This document shows, one piece after another, positions 16,294-25,199 of a DNA stretch of 44,950 bases (the stretch's first letter is position 1; every line of letters begins with the position of its first letter). The position numbers and the translations under genes were made by a program. The notes below the pieces were generated by a model. The model was not told the origin of the DNA and ran no database searches. It saw nothing but the letters and a program-made list of their open reading frames with translations. The stretch is taken from NCBI GenBank assembly GCA_016938035.1, contig JAFGVK010000214.1, positions 1 to 44,950 of the forward strand, in the 5' to 3' direction. Source of the stretch: Deltaproteobacteria bacterium. Its GTDB lineage: Bacteria > Myxococcota_A > UBA796 > GCA-2862545.

Positions 16294-17306
16294 TGGTGGT
16301 GGTGTCCGCGATGGGGAACACCACCTCCGAGCTGCTCGGTCTGGCCCACGAGATCACCGCCGATCCCGACCGCCGGGAGCTGGACATGCTCCTCTCGGTG
16401 GGGGAGCGGGTGTCGATGGCCCTGTTGGCCATGGCGCTCAAGGCGCGCGGGGTCCCCGCCCGGTCCCTCACGGGGTCCCAGTCCGGGATCATCACCGATG
16501 AGTCGCACGCTGACGCCGGGGTGGTCGAGGTGCGGCCGACCAGGGTCAGGGCCTGCCTCGACGCGGGCGAGGTGGTGATCGTGGCGGGCTTCCAGGGGGT
16601 GAGCAGGGAGCGTGAGGTGACCACCCTGGGCAGGGGAGGCTCCGACACCACCGCGGTGGTGCTCGCGGCCGCGCTTGGGGCCGCGTGGTGCGAGATCTAC
16701 TCCGATGTGGACGGGGTGTGGTCCGCCGACCCGCGGGTGGTGCCCGAGGCGATCCGGCTGGACCAGCTCTCGCTCGCCGAGGCGCTCGCCTTGGCCCGCG
16801 GGGGCGCGAAGGTGCTCTTTGAGGACGCGGTGCGCTACGCGCGGGACCACAGGGTCAACATCCTGGCCGCGACCTCGGTCGGGCCCGGGTCGGGGAGCCG
16901 CATCGTCGCCGACGCGCCCAGCCGGGACGGGGTCGCGGTGACCGGGGCGAGGCTTAGGGTCGCGCGGCTCACTGATCGGGTGAGCGAGGCTGACCTGCGG
17001 GCCCTCCAGGCCGCGGGCTTTCGGGTCCGGCGCAGGGTAGGGGACCGCCTGCTCCTCGACGATCGCAACGCCCACGGGGGCTGGCCTGCGGTCGAGGGCC
17101 TCCACGAGGTGGGCGAGACCGGGGTCGTCGTGGCGGTGGGCAGCGAGCTGGGGGCCTCGGTGGCGACGCTGCACCGCGCCGATCGGGCCCTCGCCGGGAT
17201 CTCCCTGGGCGATCAGGGGGCCGCGGGGGACGAGGCGTGGTGGGAGGTCCCCGCGCGCTCCGTCGACGAGGCGGTGCGGCGGGTGCACCTGGCGCTCGTC
17301 CGCTAG
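16185..17306 (+). CDS. lysC: aspartate kinase
   Basis: 373 aa from GTG 16,185, with GGGAGG 5 nt upstream. K-Y-G-G-S-S at 7-12 is the aspartokinase ATP/aspartate signature; [27 protein letters not shown] and [13 protein letters not shown] are all in place. It phosphorylates aspartate, the first step to Lys, Met, Thr and diaminopimelate. Bacterial enzymes usually end in two ACT domains and run to about 400 aa. Here the C-terminal ~120 residues are short, and the ACT motifs around I-S-x-[EV] are weak, so feedback inhibition may differ. A stop in the same frame 7 codons upstream fixes the start. Confidence 0.93.
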   Translation: MEIIVQKYGGSSLTDVDRLQGVAERVAAAWREGRGVVVVVSAMGNTTSELLGLAHEITADPDRRELDMLLSVGERVSMALLAMALKARGVPARSLTGSQSGIITDESHADAGVVEVRPTRVRACLDAGEVVIVAGFQGVSREREVTTLGRGGSDTTAVVLAAALGAAWCEIYSDVDGVWSADPRVVPEAIRLDQLSLAEALALARGGAKVLFEDAVRYARDHRVNILAATSVGPGSGSRIVADAPSRDGVAVTGARLRVARLTDRVSEADLRALQAAGFRVRRRVGDRLLLDDRNAHGGWPAVEGLHEVGETGVVVAVGSELGASVATLHRADRALAGISLGDQGAAGDEAWWEVPARSVDEAVRRVHLALVR

Positions 17307-17450
17307 GTACTGGTCAGAACGGACCGATAATTGGGATCAAGTGGCGAGGAGGTGGGCCGAACAGGGGGCACGGGGCGCAGCGCCCTCTGTCTCACCCAGA
17401 CCGCATGGCGGCGGGTGCCCAACCCCGGAGGGCGGTGAAGGAAGGCTCGG

Positions 17451-19283
17451 ATGGCTGATGGCAGAGCGAGCGCCCGCTGGAGCGCGAACGCGGTAGGGGT
17501 CGGGTTCGCCGCCATCTTTGTGCTGTTCGCAGCCGCGATCTCAGCGGTGACCTTCTTCTCTGCACGCGCGCTCGATCGACAGATGATCGAGGACGAGCTG
17601 GTGGGGATGATCGGCATGTACCTCGACCAGAACCTGCCGCGGCTGGATGAGGCGCTGGCCGGCCGGATCAGGGCCCTGGACGCGCTCAGCCGCTCGCCGC
17701 TGGTGCTGGCCGCCCTGGACGGTGCGGACCCGCTGGAGCTGTCCGTCCTGGTCCGAACCTGGCAGCGGATGGATCCCTCGCTGGCGGGGGTGGTGCTGGT
17801 GCGGGAAGGGCAGGCGCTCACCGCGCTGTCTTCGGAGGCGGTGGCGCTGGGTCCGGTGGGCGTGGAGGAGGCCCGCGCGGCGCTGCTCGGGCAGGGCGTG
17901 GGTGAGCGCTGGGTGTCTGGGGTGATCGTCGACGGGGAGCGGAGGGTGGTGGTGGTGGGACAGGTGGTCGGTGACGCGCGGGGAGCCCTGGGCCTGCTGG
18001 TGGGGGAGATCGATGTCGCGGACCTGCTGATGGACATCTTCGGGTGTCGCTACTGGCGCACCGCGCTGGTGAGTACCTCGGGCCAGGTGCTGTGGGCCAG
18101 CGAGGGGACGGGACACGCGCAGCGAGGATCCGCGGCATGGCACGAGGTCGCGCCGCGGGCGCTCACCGAGGAGCGCACAGCGGTCGGCACGAGGCTCTCG
18201 CGGAGGATCAGCGCGCCCTACGCAGAGGGCATGGTGCTGCTTGTGGAGCCCACTGAGAGCACAGTGGTGCGCCTGGGGGAGCGGCACACCGCCTATGTGT
18301 CCATGATGTCGGTTGGCGTGTTCTTCGCTGCGCTGGCGCTGGCGCTGGCCCTCTCCTTTGTCCCGGTCCGCCTCTCTCGGCGGCTCTTGGAGACCAAGCG
18401 CATGCTGGAGGAAGAGCTGGCGGTGGTCGATGAATTTGTCTACTGCTCCACCACCGATCTCAGCGGGGTGATCATCGGCGTGACCTCCGCCTTCTGCGCG
18501 CTGTCGGGGTACAGCAGGGGTGAGCTCCTGGGGCACACCCACGCGGTGGTGCGCAACCCCAAGACCCCTGACGCGGTGTTCAAGGAGCTGTGGACCACGG
18601 TGTCGCGGGGAGAGGAGTGGCGGGCCACGGTGCGCAACCTGGCCAAGGACGGGACGGACTTCTGGACGGAGACGGTCATTCGCCCGGTGCTGGGAGCGGA
18701 CGGCGAACCCGTGGCCTACACCGCCTATCGCCGCGACATCACCTACCAGAAGCGGGTGGAGGAGCTGTCGGTGCGCGACGAGCTGACCGGGCTCTTCAAC
18801 CGCCGGCACTTCAACCACGTGTTCCCCAAGGAGCTGGCCCGCGCCCGCCGTGAGGGCAACACGGTGGGCTTCCTGATCCTCGACATCGACTACTTCAAGC
18901 CCTTCAACGACACCTACGGCCACCACGCAGGAGACGGGGCGCTCAGGTTGGTGGGCCGCGTGCTGGCGGACCACGCGCGCCGCGCCTCGGACTACGCCTT
19001 CCGGCTCGGTGGGGAGGAGTTCGGGGTGGTGTTCACAGGCCTGACTCAGGCGCAGGCCGTGGCCTACGCCGAGGTCCTGCGGGGGGCCGTCCAGGACCTG
19101 TCTGTCGCCCACAGGGGCTCCGCGGCGGCGCCGGTGGTCACGGTCTCCATGGGCCTGGTGCTGGTGAGCCCCGGGGAGCCGATGATGTGGGAGGAGCTGT
19201 ACCAGCGGGCAGACAGCGCCCTCTACCAGGCGAAGGAGCGGGGGCGAAACAGGGTGGTCCTGGCAGAGTCGACCTCCGTGTAG
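17451..19283 (+). CDS. membrane-bound PAS-GGDEF diguanylate cyclase
   Basis: 610 aa, ATG 17,451 with AAGGAAGG upstream. Transmembrane segment at about 14-38, a ~240-residue extracytoplasmic sensor region, second transmembrane segment at about 283-306, then PAS (about 325-440; S-G-Y-S-R-G-E-L-L-G, R-N-P-K-T-P, typical of PAS-PAC with D-I-T-Y-Q-K-R-V-E) and a GGDEF domain (about 440-605). The signature is G-G-E-E-F at 520-524, a fully active form. R-A-S-D five residues before it is an RxxD inhibitory site, so product inhibition by c-di-GMP is expected. It makes c-di-GMP from two GTP in response to an envelope signal. It begins 144 nt after lysC. Confidence 0.95.
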   Translation: MADGRASARWSANAVGVGFAAIFVLFAAAISAVTFFSARALDRQMIEDELVGMIGMYLDQNLPRLDEALAGRIRALDALSRSPLVLAALDGADPLELSVLVRTWQRMDPSLAGVVLVREGQALTALSSEAVALGPVGVEEARAALLGQGVGERWVSGVIVDGERRVVVVGQVVGDARGALGLLVGEIDVADLLMDIFGCRYWRTALVSTSGQVLWASEGTGHAQRGSAAWHEVAPRALTEERTAVGTRLSRRISAPYAEGMVLLVEPTESTVVRLGERHTAYVSMMSVGVFFAALALALALSFVPVRLSRRLLETKRMLEEELAVVDEFVYCSTTDLSGVIIGVTSAFCALSGYSRGELLGHTHAVVRNPKTPDAVFKELWTTVSRGEEWRATVRNLAKDGTDFWTETVIRPVLGADGEPVAYTAYRRDITYQKRVEELSVRDELTGLFNRRHFNHVFPKELARARREGNTVGFLILDIDYFKPFNDTYGHHAGDGALRLVGRVLADHARRASDYAFRLGGEEFGVVFTGLTQAQAVAYAEVLRGAVQDLSVAHRGSAAAPVVTVSMGLVLVSPGEPMMWEELYQRADSALYQAKERGRNRVVLAESTSV

Positions 19284-19340
19284 TCCGCCTCACGGGAGCG
19301 CGCGGGGGCCGCGGTGATAGACCTGCCTCTGGAGGTGCCG

Positions 19341-20669
19341 ATGCGGGTGCTCTTGGTGCAGGCCTTCACCGCGCAGGACATGGAGCTGGTCTATCCCTTG
19401 GGGCTCGCGTCACTGGCCGCGCACCTGGACGGGCACGAGGTGCGGATCTTCGATCTCAACCTCCACCCCGAGGGACCGCTGGAGGCGCTGGACCGCGCGC
19501 TGAGGGGGTGGAGGCCGGAGGTGGTCGGGGTGTCGCTGCGCAACATCAAGGTCGCGCGACCCGGAGAGCATCGGGATGACTTCGGTCCTCAGCGCGAGGT
19601 GGTTGCGCGCGTCCGGCAGGCCGCTCCCGGCGCGGTGCTGTTGGCGGGAGGGGCAGCCTTCTCGCTCTACGCCGAGGTGTTCATGCGGCGCCTCCCCGAG
19701 ATCGACCTGGGCCTGTGGGGGGAGGGGGAGGAGCGGCTCCCGGAGCTGCTAGCGCGCCTCGATCGCCCGTGGGAGGTGCGCGGGATCTACTGGCGGGACG
19801 GACAACAGGTCCGCTACTCGGGCGATCCCGCCGAGGTGAACTTCGCCGCGCTGCGCCGACCGCGGCGCGATCTGGTGCCCCTCGCGCCCTACGCCGCGCA
19901 CGCGCTGACCTCGGTGGGGGTCCAGTCCAAGCGGGGCTGCGCCCTCCACTGTATCCACTGCTCCGACACCTTCCTCCTGGGGACCAGGGTGCGGCAGCGC
20001 GCGCCAGCGCGGGTGGTCGACGAGATCCAGGAGCTGGTCGAGGACTACGGCGTACGCCGCTTCTTCTTCGCAGACACGATCTTCAACCTCCCCCCGCGCC
20101 ACGCGCTGGAGATCGCCCGCGAGCTCATCGACCGGCGCCTCGACGTGGAGTGGGCCGCCTGGTTCAACGAGCACCGGCAGACGCTCCCCGACGAGCTGAT
20201 CGCGGCGGTGCGCGAGGCGGGGTGCGGGCTGCTGTCCTTCTCGCCGGACCACGTAGAGGATCGGATGCTGGCCCGCCTCGACAAGAATTTTCGCAGGGCG
20301 GACCTGGACTACACCACCACCCTCGGCAGGCGGCATGGCATCGACGTGGAGTACTCCTTCTTCCTCAACAGCCCGGGCGAGACCCCCGCGACGCTGCTGG
20401 CGATCCTCCGCTTCCTGGCCCAGGCGAAGCGGGAGCTGGGCCCCCACCTGCGCGCCTTTACCCTGCTGATGATGCAGCCCATCCGCCTCTACCCCCACAC
20501 AAGGATCGCCGAGTTGGCCAGGGAGGAGGGGCTGATCGACCGGGACGACGACCTGATCGAGGCCCGCTTCTGGAACCCCGGTCCCCTGTCGCTGGTGGTC
20601 GCGGGGGTGCAGCGCGGGGCCTCGCTGGCGTGGAGGGTCCGCCAGGCAAGCCGCAGCGCGGGACGCTGA
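19341..20669 (+). CDS. B12-binding-domain radical SAM enzyme
   Basis: 442 aa from ATG 19,341, with GGAGGTG immediately upstream; a GTG at 19,314 is possible but has no such site. Residues 1-140 form a cobalamin-binding-type Rossmann domain (V-Y-P-L-G-L-A-S-L-A-A-H-L, V-G-V-S-L-R-N-I-K, V-L-L-A-G-G-A-A-F-S), without a clear D-x-H-x-x-G motif. The radical SAM core carries C200-x3-C204-x2-C207 (R-G-C-A-L-H-C-I-H-C) for the 4Fe-4S cluster. The layout is that of the BchE/methyltransferase-like B12-radical SAM group; the substrate cannot be deduced. No biosynthetic partner lies nearby. Confidence 0.9.
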   Translation: MRVLLVQAFTAQDMELVYPLGLASLAAHLDGHEVRIFDLNLHPEGPLEALDRALRGWRPEVVGVSLRNIKVARPGEHRDDFGPQREVVARVRQAAPGAVLLAGGAAFSLYAEVFMRRLPEIDLGLWGEGEERLPELLARLDRPWEVRGIYWRDGQQVRYSGDPAEVNFAALRRPRRDLVPLAPYAAHALTSVGVQSKRGCALHCIHCSDTFLLGTRVRQRAPARVVDEIQELVEDYGVRRFFFADTIFNLPPRHALEIARELIDRRLDVEWAAWFNEHRQTLPDELIAAVREAGCGLLSFSPDHVEDRMLARLDKNFRRADLDYTTTLGRRHGIDVEYSFFLNSPGETPATLLAILRFLAQAKRELGPHLRAFTLLMMQPIRLYPHTRIAELAREEGLIDRDDDLIEARFWNPGPLSLVVAGVQRGASLAWRVRQASRSAGR

Positions 20670-20733
20670 GTCAACCAGTGCAGGGCGTGATCCCACAGAT
20701 CAGGCTAGGATGGCGCCTGACGCGGAGGAGCGC

Positions 20734-21180
20734 ATGGACTTCTTGAAGAACCTGGGGCGGACCGAGTGGCTCATCGCGGGCGGTGTGGTGGCGCTGCTGG
20801 TGCTGATCACGATCCCGCTCATGCTGACTGGCTCCAAGAAGACCGGCAGGGCCGAGCTGCCGCTGATGGTGGACGCGATCCGCACCGCGGAGATCACCTA
20901 CCGCGACGCCTACGGGGACTATGTGGGATCTCCGGCGACGCCCAGGCCCGTGGCGGCGCTGGACGCAGAGCCCGCCGCCTGGGTGAGCACCCCGGGCTTC
21001 ACCAAGCTCCACTGGTCCCCTCCCACCGAGCAGGTCTACGGCAGCTACGAGGTGCAGGTCACGCCCGAGGGCTTCACCGTCATCGGCCGGGCCGATCTGG
21101 ACGGCGACGGCATCGTCGCGGTGTACAAGGCCACCCAGGACAAGAACGCCTTCCGGGTCACCGGCGAGGACGTCTACTAG
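20734..21180 (+). CDS. membrane-anchored pilin-like protein
   Basis: 148 aa from ATG 20,734, with GGAGGAG upstream. One N-terminal transmembrane helix (residues 13-32) is followed by a soluble globular domain. [19 protein letters not shown] resembles the post-helix part of type IV pilins (A-E-x-x-Y-x-x-x-Y-G-x-Y), and [12 protein letters not shown] matches the D-x-D-G-D segment common in PilA-like proteins. However, the N-terminus lacks a clear prepilin peptidase G/F-T-L-I-E site. It may be a pseudopilin relative that has lost processing, or a general pilin-fold protein. A short 8-nt gap to folK suggests one operon. Confidence 0.8.
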   Translation: MDFLKNLGRTEWLIAGGVVALLVLITIPLMLTGSKKTGRAELPLMVDAIRTAEITYRDAYGDYVGSPATPRPVAALDAEPAAWVSTPGFTKLHWSPPTEQVYGSYEVQVTPEGFTVIGRADLDGDGIVAVYKATQDKNAFRVTGEDVY

Positions 21181-21188
21181 GACCCACC

Positions 21189-21740
21189 ATGTTCCACGAC
21201 GCGGCCATCGCCTGGCGCCGGGTGGCGATCGGCCTGGGGAGCAGCCTCGGGGACCGGCGCGGCAGGCTGGAACTCACCGTGCGTCAGCTCCACCAGCTCC
21301 CCGGCCTGGAGGTGCTGAGGGTGTCTCGTTGGCGCCGCTCTCCGCCCCTCCGCGGGAGCGTGGCGCGGGGTTGGTTCCTCAACGGGGTGGTGCTGGTGGG
21401 GTCCCAGCTCCCCATGCCGGAGCTGATGCGCCGCTGTCAGTCGCTGGAGCGGCGCGCGGGGCGCCGCTCGGTCCACTGGGGCGACAGGCCCCTCGATCTC
21501 GACCTGCTCCTGGCCGAGGGAGAGTGCTGGGATACCCCCCCGCTCACGCTCCCTCACCCCGCCATCGCGCAGCGCGACTTCGTGCTGCTCCCGCTGCTGG
21601 AGGTCTGGCCGGAGGCGGTGGACCCCCGCAGCGGTCAGGGCTGGGCGCGGGCTCCTCGGCCTCGCGGGCCGCTCTCTTTTCCAACCGGGGTGATGGGGCG
21701 CCTCTCGGCGGCCCCCACCCACAGTCTGAGGTCAACATGA
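21189..21740 (+). CDS. folK: 2-amino-4-hydroxy-6-hydroxymethyldihydropteridine pyrophosphokinase
   Basis: 183 aa from ATG 21,189. [11 protein letters not shown] is the HPPK N-terminal motif, and [13 protein letters not shown] is the family signature (W-G-x-R-x-x-D-L-D-x-L) carrying the Mg-binding aspartates. L-P-H-P[12 protein letters not shown] is the C-terminal motif. The enzyme transfers pyrophosphate to 6-hydroxymethyl-dihydropterin in folate synthesis. It overlaps the next gene by 4 nt (ATGA). The final ~25 residues (after P-R-S-G-Q) are poorly conserved and Arg/Pro-rich. Confidence 0.92.
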   Translation: MFHDAAIAWRRVAIGLGSSLGDRRGRLELTVRQLHQLPGLEVLRVSRWRRSPPLRGSVARGWFLNGVVLVGSQLPMPELMRRCQSLERRAGRRSVHWGDRPLDLDLLLAEGECWDTPPLTLPHPAIAQRDFVLLPLLEVWPEAVDPRSGQGWARAPRPRGPLSFPTGVMGRLSAAPTHSLRST

Positions 21741-22432
21741 AGCTGTTTATCGACACCGCCAACCTGGACGAGATCCGGGAGATCAACGCCTGGGGCATCC
21801 TCGCCGGGGTGACCACCAACCCCTCCCTGGTCGCTCAGGAGGGCGGTGATTTCATCGATCGCATCGCCACCATCTGTGGCATCGTCGAGGGCCCCACCTC
21901 CGCCGAGGTGATCGCGCAGGACGTGGAGGGCATGGTGGCTCAGGGCCTCGCCCTCGCCCGCATCTCTCCCCACGTCGTGGTGAAGATCCCGATGACCGAG
22001 GCGGGGCTCGCCGCCTGTGCCCGGCTCTCCGCTGCGGGGATCCGCACCAACGTCACCTTGGTCTTCCAGCCCGCGCAGGCCCTTCTCGCGGCCAGGGCCG
22101 GCGCCACCTACGTCTCGCCCTTCGTCGGCAGGGTGGACGACATCTCCTGGGACGGGTCGGATCTGATCAGCCAGATCGTCGCGGTGTTCGACAACGCCCC
22201 CGACGTGGACACACAGGTGCTCGCGGCCTCGATCCGCCACCCCATGCACCTCGTGGACGCGGCGATCGCCGGCGCCCACGTCGCCACCGTGCCCTACAAG
22301 GTGCTGAAGGCCGCCCTCAAGCACCCGCTCACCACCTCGGGCAACGAGCGCTTCCTGGCCGACTGGGCCAAGGTGGGCGACACGGACATCGAGGGGCAGG
22401 TCGCCCGCTGGGAGGCGGCGAACGGCCGCTGA
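21737..22432 (+). CDS. fructose-6-phosphate aldolase / small transaldolase
   Basis: 231 aa, ATG overlapping the folK stop. The start [14 protein letters not shown], then [13 protein letters not shown] and V-V-V-K-I-P-M-T, is diagnostic of the short TalC/MipB/FSA family; the Schiff-base Lys is in [14 protein letters not shown] and A-S-I-R-H-P are also in place. Short family members are annotated as either transaldolase (pentose phosphate pathway) or F6P aldolase, and sequence alone does not settle which; a transaldolase role is commoner when no long-form gene is present. Codon use is typical for the window. Confidence 0.93.
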   Translation: MKLFIDTANLDEIREINAWGILAGVTTNPSLVAQEGGDFIDRIATICGIVEGPTSAEVIAQDVEGMVAQGLALARISPHVVVKIPMTEAGLAACARLSAAGIRTNVTLVFQPAQALLAARAGATYVSPFVGRVDDISWDGSDLISQIVAVFDNAPDVDTQVLAASIRHPMHLVDAAIAGAHVATVPYKVLKAALKHPLTTSGNERFLADWAKVGDTDIEGQVARWEAANGR

Positions 22433-22591
22433 TCTGTCGTCGGTCCGGGGTGCTGTGCCGCGCGCCACGCGCCGGCGCCCCGGTACGGGGCGCGGCTCGG
22501 AGTCGCCGATCCCCGCGGGTTGATCGGTGACGTCGGTCTTTGCTCGATGGTGGCGGGCTCGCGCTTGAAAGCCCCCCCCGGTCATGGTAGC

Positions 22592-22609
22592 TGAGTGAAT
22601 CCTCATTCA
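22592..22609 (+). promoter_or_regulatory. FadR-box-like operator in front of the TetR-etfBA operon
   Basis: TGAGTGAATCCTCATTCA is an 18-bp near-perfect palindrome (TGAGTGA/TCATTCA, 6 of 7 pairs). It matches the Bacillus subtilis FadR consensus as I recall it (TGAATGAMTANTCATTCA) at all but two defined positions. It overlaps a weak -10 (TAGCTG, 22,588-22,593) set 17 nt after TTGAAA at 22,565-22,570. Confidence 0.75.
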
Positions 22610-22620
22610 GTGTGGAGATC

Positions 22621-23211
22621 ATGGCGAGCACTCGTTCCAACAAGCGCGACATCATCCTTGAGGCGGCGACCAGGGTCTTCGCAGAGAAGGGCTACAGGGC
22701 CGCGAGGGTCTCGGATGTCGCGAGAGAGGCGGGGGTCGCCGACGGGACCATCTACCTCTACTTCAAGAGCAAGGAGGAGATGCTCCTGTCCATCTTCGAG
22801 ACCAAGATGGAGCAGATGCTCGCGGGTATCCGTGAGGCGCTGGCGCAGGTCCCCGATCTGGACGAGAAGATCAGGCGATTCGCAGTGTTTCACCTGGATC
22901 AGGTGCGCCTGGACCGAGAGGTGGCCGAGGTGCTCCAGGTGGAGCTCAGGCTCTCCAAGAAGTTCATGAAGGAGTACCGGCCGGAGCAGCTGTGGGCCTA
23001 CCTGGGCGTGTTCTCCGACATACTCCGCCAGGGCAAGGCGGAGGGGCGCTACCGGGAGGACGTGGATCCTTTCCTGGCCGGGTGGGCCTTCTTCGGGTCG
23101 ATGGACGAGATCGCGATGCAGTGGGTCCTGGCCCGCAACCCGCGCCGCTTCAGCCTGGAGGCCGCCGCCGCACAGGTGGCCGACATCTTCCTGCGCGGGA
23201 TCCGCGCCTAG
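22621..23211 (+). CDS. TetR-family regulator, FadR (acyl-CoA-responsive)-like
   Basis: 196 aa from ATG 22,621; GTG 22,612 is an alternative and the ribosome-binding site is weak for both. The N-terminal domain K-R-D-I-I-L-E-A-A-T-R-V-F-A-E-K-G-Y with helix-turn-helix V-S-D-V-A-R-E-A-G-V-A-D-G-T-I-Y-L-Y-F-K-S-K-E-E is nearly the canonical FadR/TetR pattern. The C-terminal domain is the typical long-chain acyl-CoA binding helical type. It precedes etfBA with a 29-nt gap, as fadR does in Bacillus, and the operator 11 bp before its start fits that regulon. Predicted role: repress the operon until acyl-CoA accumulates. Ligand and regulon are inferred from homology and operator match. Confidence 0.9.
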   Translation: MASTRSNKRDIILEAATRVFAEKGYRAARVSDVAREAGVADGTIYLYFKSKEEMLLSIFETKMEQMLAGIREALAQVPDLDEKIRRFAVFHLDQVRLDREVAEVLQVELRLSKKFMKEYRPEQLWAYLGVFSDILRQGKAEGRYREDVDPFLAGWAFFGSMDEIAMQWVLARNPRRFSLEAAAAQVADIFLRGIRA

Positions 23212-23240
23212 ACATTCAAGACACCAACCCTGGAGTGAAC

Positions 23241-24026
23241 GTGAAGATCGCAGCATGCGTAAAAATCACCCCCGCGACGGACTCGCGCATCTCCATCCTC
23301 GCGGATGGGACCGGCATCGACGCCAGCGGCATCAAGTGGATCATCAGCCCCTACGACCAGGTCGCGATCGAGCAGGCGGTGCTCCTGGCCGAGGCCAACA
23401 AGGGCACCGAGGTCGTCATCGTCACGGTGGGTGATGACAACGCCGTCGCCCAACTGCGCGCCGGCGCGCTCGCGGTCGGTGGGGATCGCGCGGTGCTGGT
23501 GCAGGACGCCGCGCTGGCCAACTCCGACAACCTCGGTGTGGCCAAGGCCCTCGCCGCGGTGCTCAAGAAGGAGGCCGTCGACCTGGCCTTCTTCGGCAAA
23601 GTCGCGGTGGACGACGACGCCTCTCAGGTCCCCGGTATGGCCGCCGAGCTGCTGGGCTGGCCCCAGGTCTCCTCCGCGAGCAAGTTTGAGCTGGCCGGTA
23701 GCGGCTTCACCGCGGTCCGCGCGGTGGGCGGCGGCATGGAGCAGGAGGTTCGAGGCAGCTTCCCGGTCGTCATCACCGCCGATCGCGACCTGGCGGTGCC
23801 CCGCTACGCCAAGCTCCCCCAGATCATGAAGGCCAAGAAGAAGAAGGTCGACACCCTCAGCCTGAGCGATCTGGGCCTCAGCGCGGGCGACGTGGCCCCC
23901 AAGGTGGCCGTGTCCAGCTACGCCCTGCCCCCCTCCCGTGAGAAGGTGACCCTGCTCGGTGGCAGCGCTCAGGAGGCAGCCGCGGAGCTGGTCCGGCGCC
24001 TCCGCGACGAGGCCAAGGTCCTCTAG
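23241..24026 (+). CDS. etfB: electron transfer flavoprotein beta subunit
   Basis: 261 aa from GTG 23,241, with GGAGTG upstream. V-K-I-A-A-C-V-K begins the EtfB Rossmann-like domain. The AMP-binding region (V-T-V-G-D-D-N-A, L-R-A-G-A-L-A-V-G-G-D-R-A-V-L-V, G-K-V-A-V-D-D-D-A-S-Q-V-P-G) and the C-terminal I-M-K-A-K-K-K-K recognition segment (the conserved loop that docks acyl-CoA dehydrogenases) are intact. With EtfA it accepts electrons from acyl-CoA dehydrogenases and passes them to ETF:quinone oxidoreductase. It is the second gene of the TetR-etfB-etfA operon; the gap to etfA is 40 nt. Confidence 0.96.
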   Translation: MKIAACVKITPATDSRISILADGTGIDASGIKWIISPYDQVAIEQAVLLAEANKGTEVVIVTVGDDNAVAQLRAGALAVGGDRAVLVQDAALANSDNLGVAKALAAVLKKEAVDLAFFGKVAVDDDASQVPGMAAELLGWPQVSSASKFELAGSGFTAVRAVGGGMEQEVRGSFPVVITADRDLAVPRYAKLPQIMKAKKKKVDTLSLSDLGLSAGDVAPKVAVSSYALPPSREKVTLLGGSAQEAAAELVRRLRDEAKVL

Positions 24027-24066
24027 CCGCAGCGACACCGCTACTACACACACTCGGAGAACACTT

Positions 24067-25026
24067 ATGAGCGGAATTCTCGTCTTTGCAGAGTCGGAGG
24101 CAGGCGCCTTCAAGAAGACCACCTTTGAGCTGCTGGGTAAGGCGGTGGAGCTCGGCCTCGCGCTGGACCAGCGCGTCTATGCCGCGGTGCTCGGCGACGC
24201 CCCCGCCGCCTCCCTCGGTGGCTACGGCGCCTCCAAGGTCTTTCAGGTAGCGGGCAGCTTCGGCGCCTACTCCACCCTCGCGGTGACCGCGGGCCTCGCC
24301 GCGGCGATGAAGGCCTCTGGCGCCTCGGTGCTGCTGGCCGCGGCCTCCTACGCTGGAAAGGACGCCCTGCCGCGCCTCGCCGCCCGCCTGGACGCCGGGC
24401 ACGCGCCGGACATCACCGATCTGCGGGTAGAGGGCGGGGCCCTGGTCGGTCGCCGCCCGGTCTACTCGGGCAAGGCCTTCGTCGACGTGCGGATCAGCTC
24501 CGGCACCGCGATCTACACCGTGCGCCCCAACTCCTTCCCCGCGATCGCGGCGGTCGGCGGCACCGCCGAGGTGATCGCGGTCACCGCGGAGGCCGGCGGC
24601 AAGGACGTCGAGGTGCTCAACACCCGCGCCCCTGACACGGAGATCGCCGACCTCACCGAGGCGGTCCGCATCGTGTCCGGGGGCAGGGGCGTCAAGGACC
24701 AGGCCAGCTATGACAGCCTGATCCGCCCCCTCGCGGCGGTGCTCGGCGCCACCCCCGGCGCCTCGCGCGCCGCGGTGGACGCGGGCTTCGCCCCCCACAG
24801 CCACCAGGTGGGGCAGACCGGCAAGACCGTGAACCCCCAGCTCTACATCGCCACCGGGATCTCCGGCGCCATCCAGCACCTCGCGGGGATGCGGACCTCC
24901 AAGGTGATCGTCGCGATCAACAAGGATCCCGAGGCGCCTATCTTCGAGTACGCCACCTACGGCATCGTCGACGATCTGTTCGCGGTGGTCCCGGCGCTGA
25001 CCGAGGAATTCAAGAAGGCCCTCTAG
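24067..25026 (+). CDS. etfA: electron transfer flavoprotein alpha subunit
   Basis: 319 aa from ATG 24,067. The C-terminal FAD-binding signature [23 protein letters not shown] is complete. The N-terminal half ([13 protein letters not shown], the ETF alpha/beta fold) pairs with EtfB, and S-G-G-R-G-V-K-D opens the FAD-domain substructure. It forms the EtfAB heterodimer with one FAD and one AMP, as in mitochondria. The operon closes with a strong terminator at 25,074-25,109. Codon bias is extreme, consistent with high expression. Confidence 0.97.
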   Translation: MSGILVFAESEAGAFKKTTFELLGKAVELGLALDQRVYAAVLGDAPAASLGGYGASKVFQVAGSFGAYSTLAVTAGLAAAMKASGASVLLAAASYAGKDALPRLAARLDAGHAPDITDLRVEGGALVGRRPVYSGKAFVDVRISSGTAIYTVRPNSFPAIAAVGGTAEVIAVTAEAGGKDVEVLNTRAPDTEIADLTEAVRIVSGGRGVKDQASYDSLIRPLAAVLGATPGASRAAVDAGFAPHSHQVGQTGKTVNPQLYIATGISGAIQHLAGMRTSKVIVAINKDPEAPIFEYATYGIVDDLFAVVPALTEEFKKAL

Positions 25027-25073
25027 GGCCAGGCCGCGGGGGGCGCGCCCTGGCGGCGCCCAGCGGCGATGTG

Positions 25074-25109
25074 GCGCTCCCCTGGTCCGGTGGATCAGGG
25101 GAGCGCTTT
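25074..25109 (+). terminator. intrinsic terminator of the etf operon
   Basis: GCGCTCCCCTG (25,074-25,084) and CAGGGGAGCGC (25,096-25,106) pair perfectly. Four more pairs (including one G-U) narrow the loop to GGT, giving a 15-bp stem, followed by TTT. Confidence 0.85.
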
Positions 25110-25199
25110 GCGTTTGCGTGCTGATCTGCAACATGAGATCTGCTAAGCTCTCGCGCCAAGTCAGGAGGCATCATCCTCTCCGCGAACCTCCCCAGTGAC

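Noticed and set aside
17541-19112. 523-codon reverse ORF opposite the diguanylate cyclase
   Set aside because: Low-complexity His/Arg/Gln composition caused by GC-rich third positions of the real gene.
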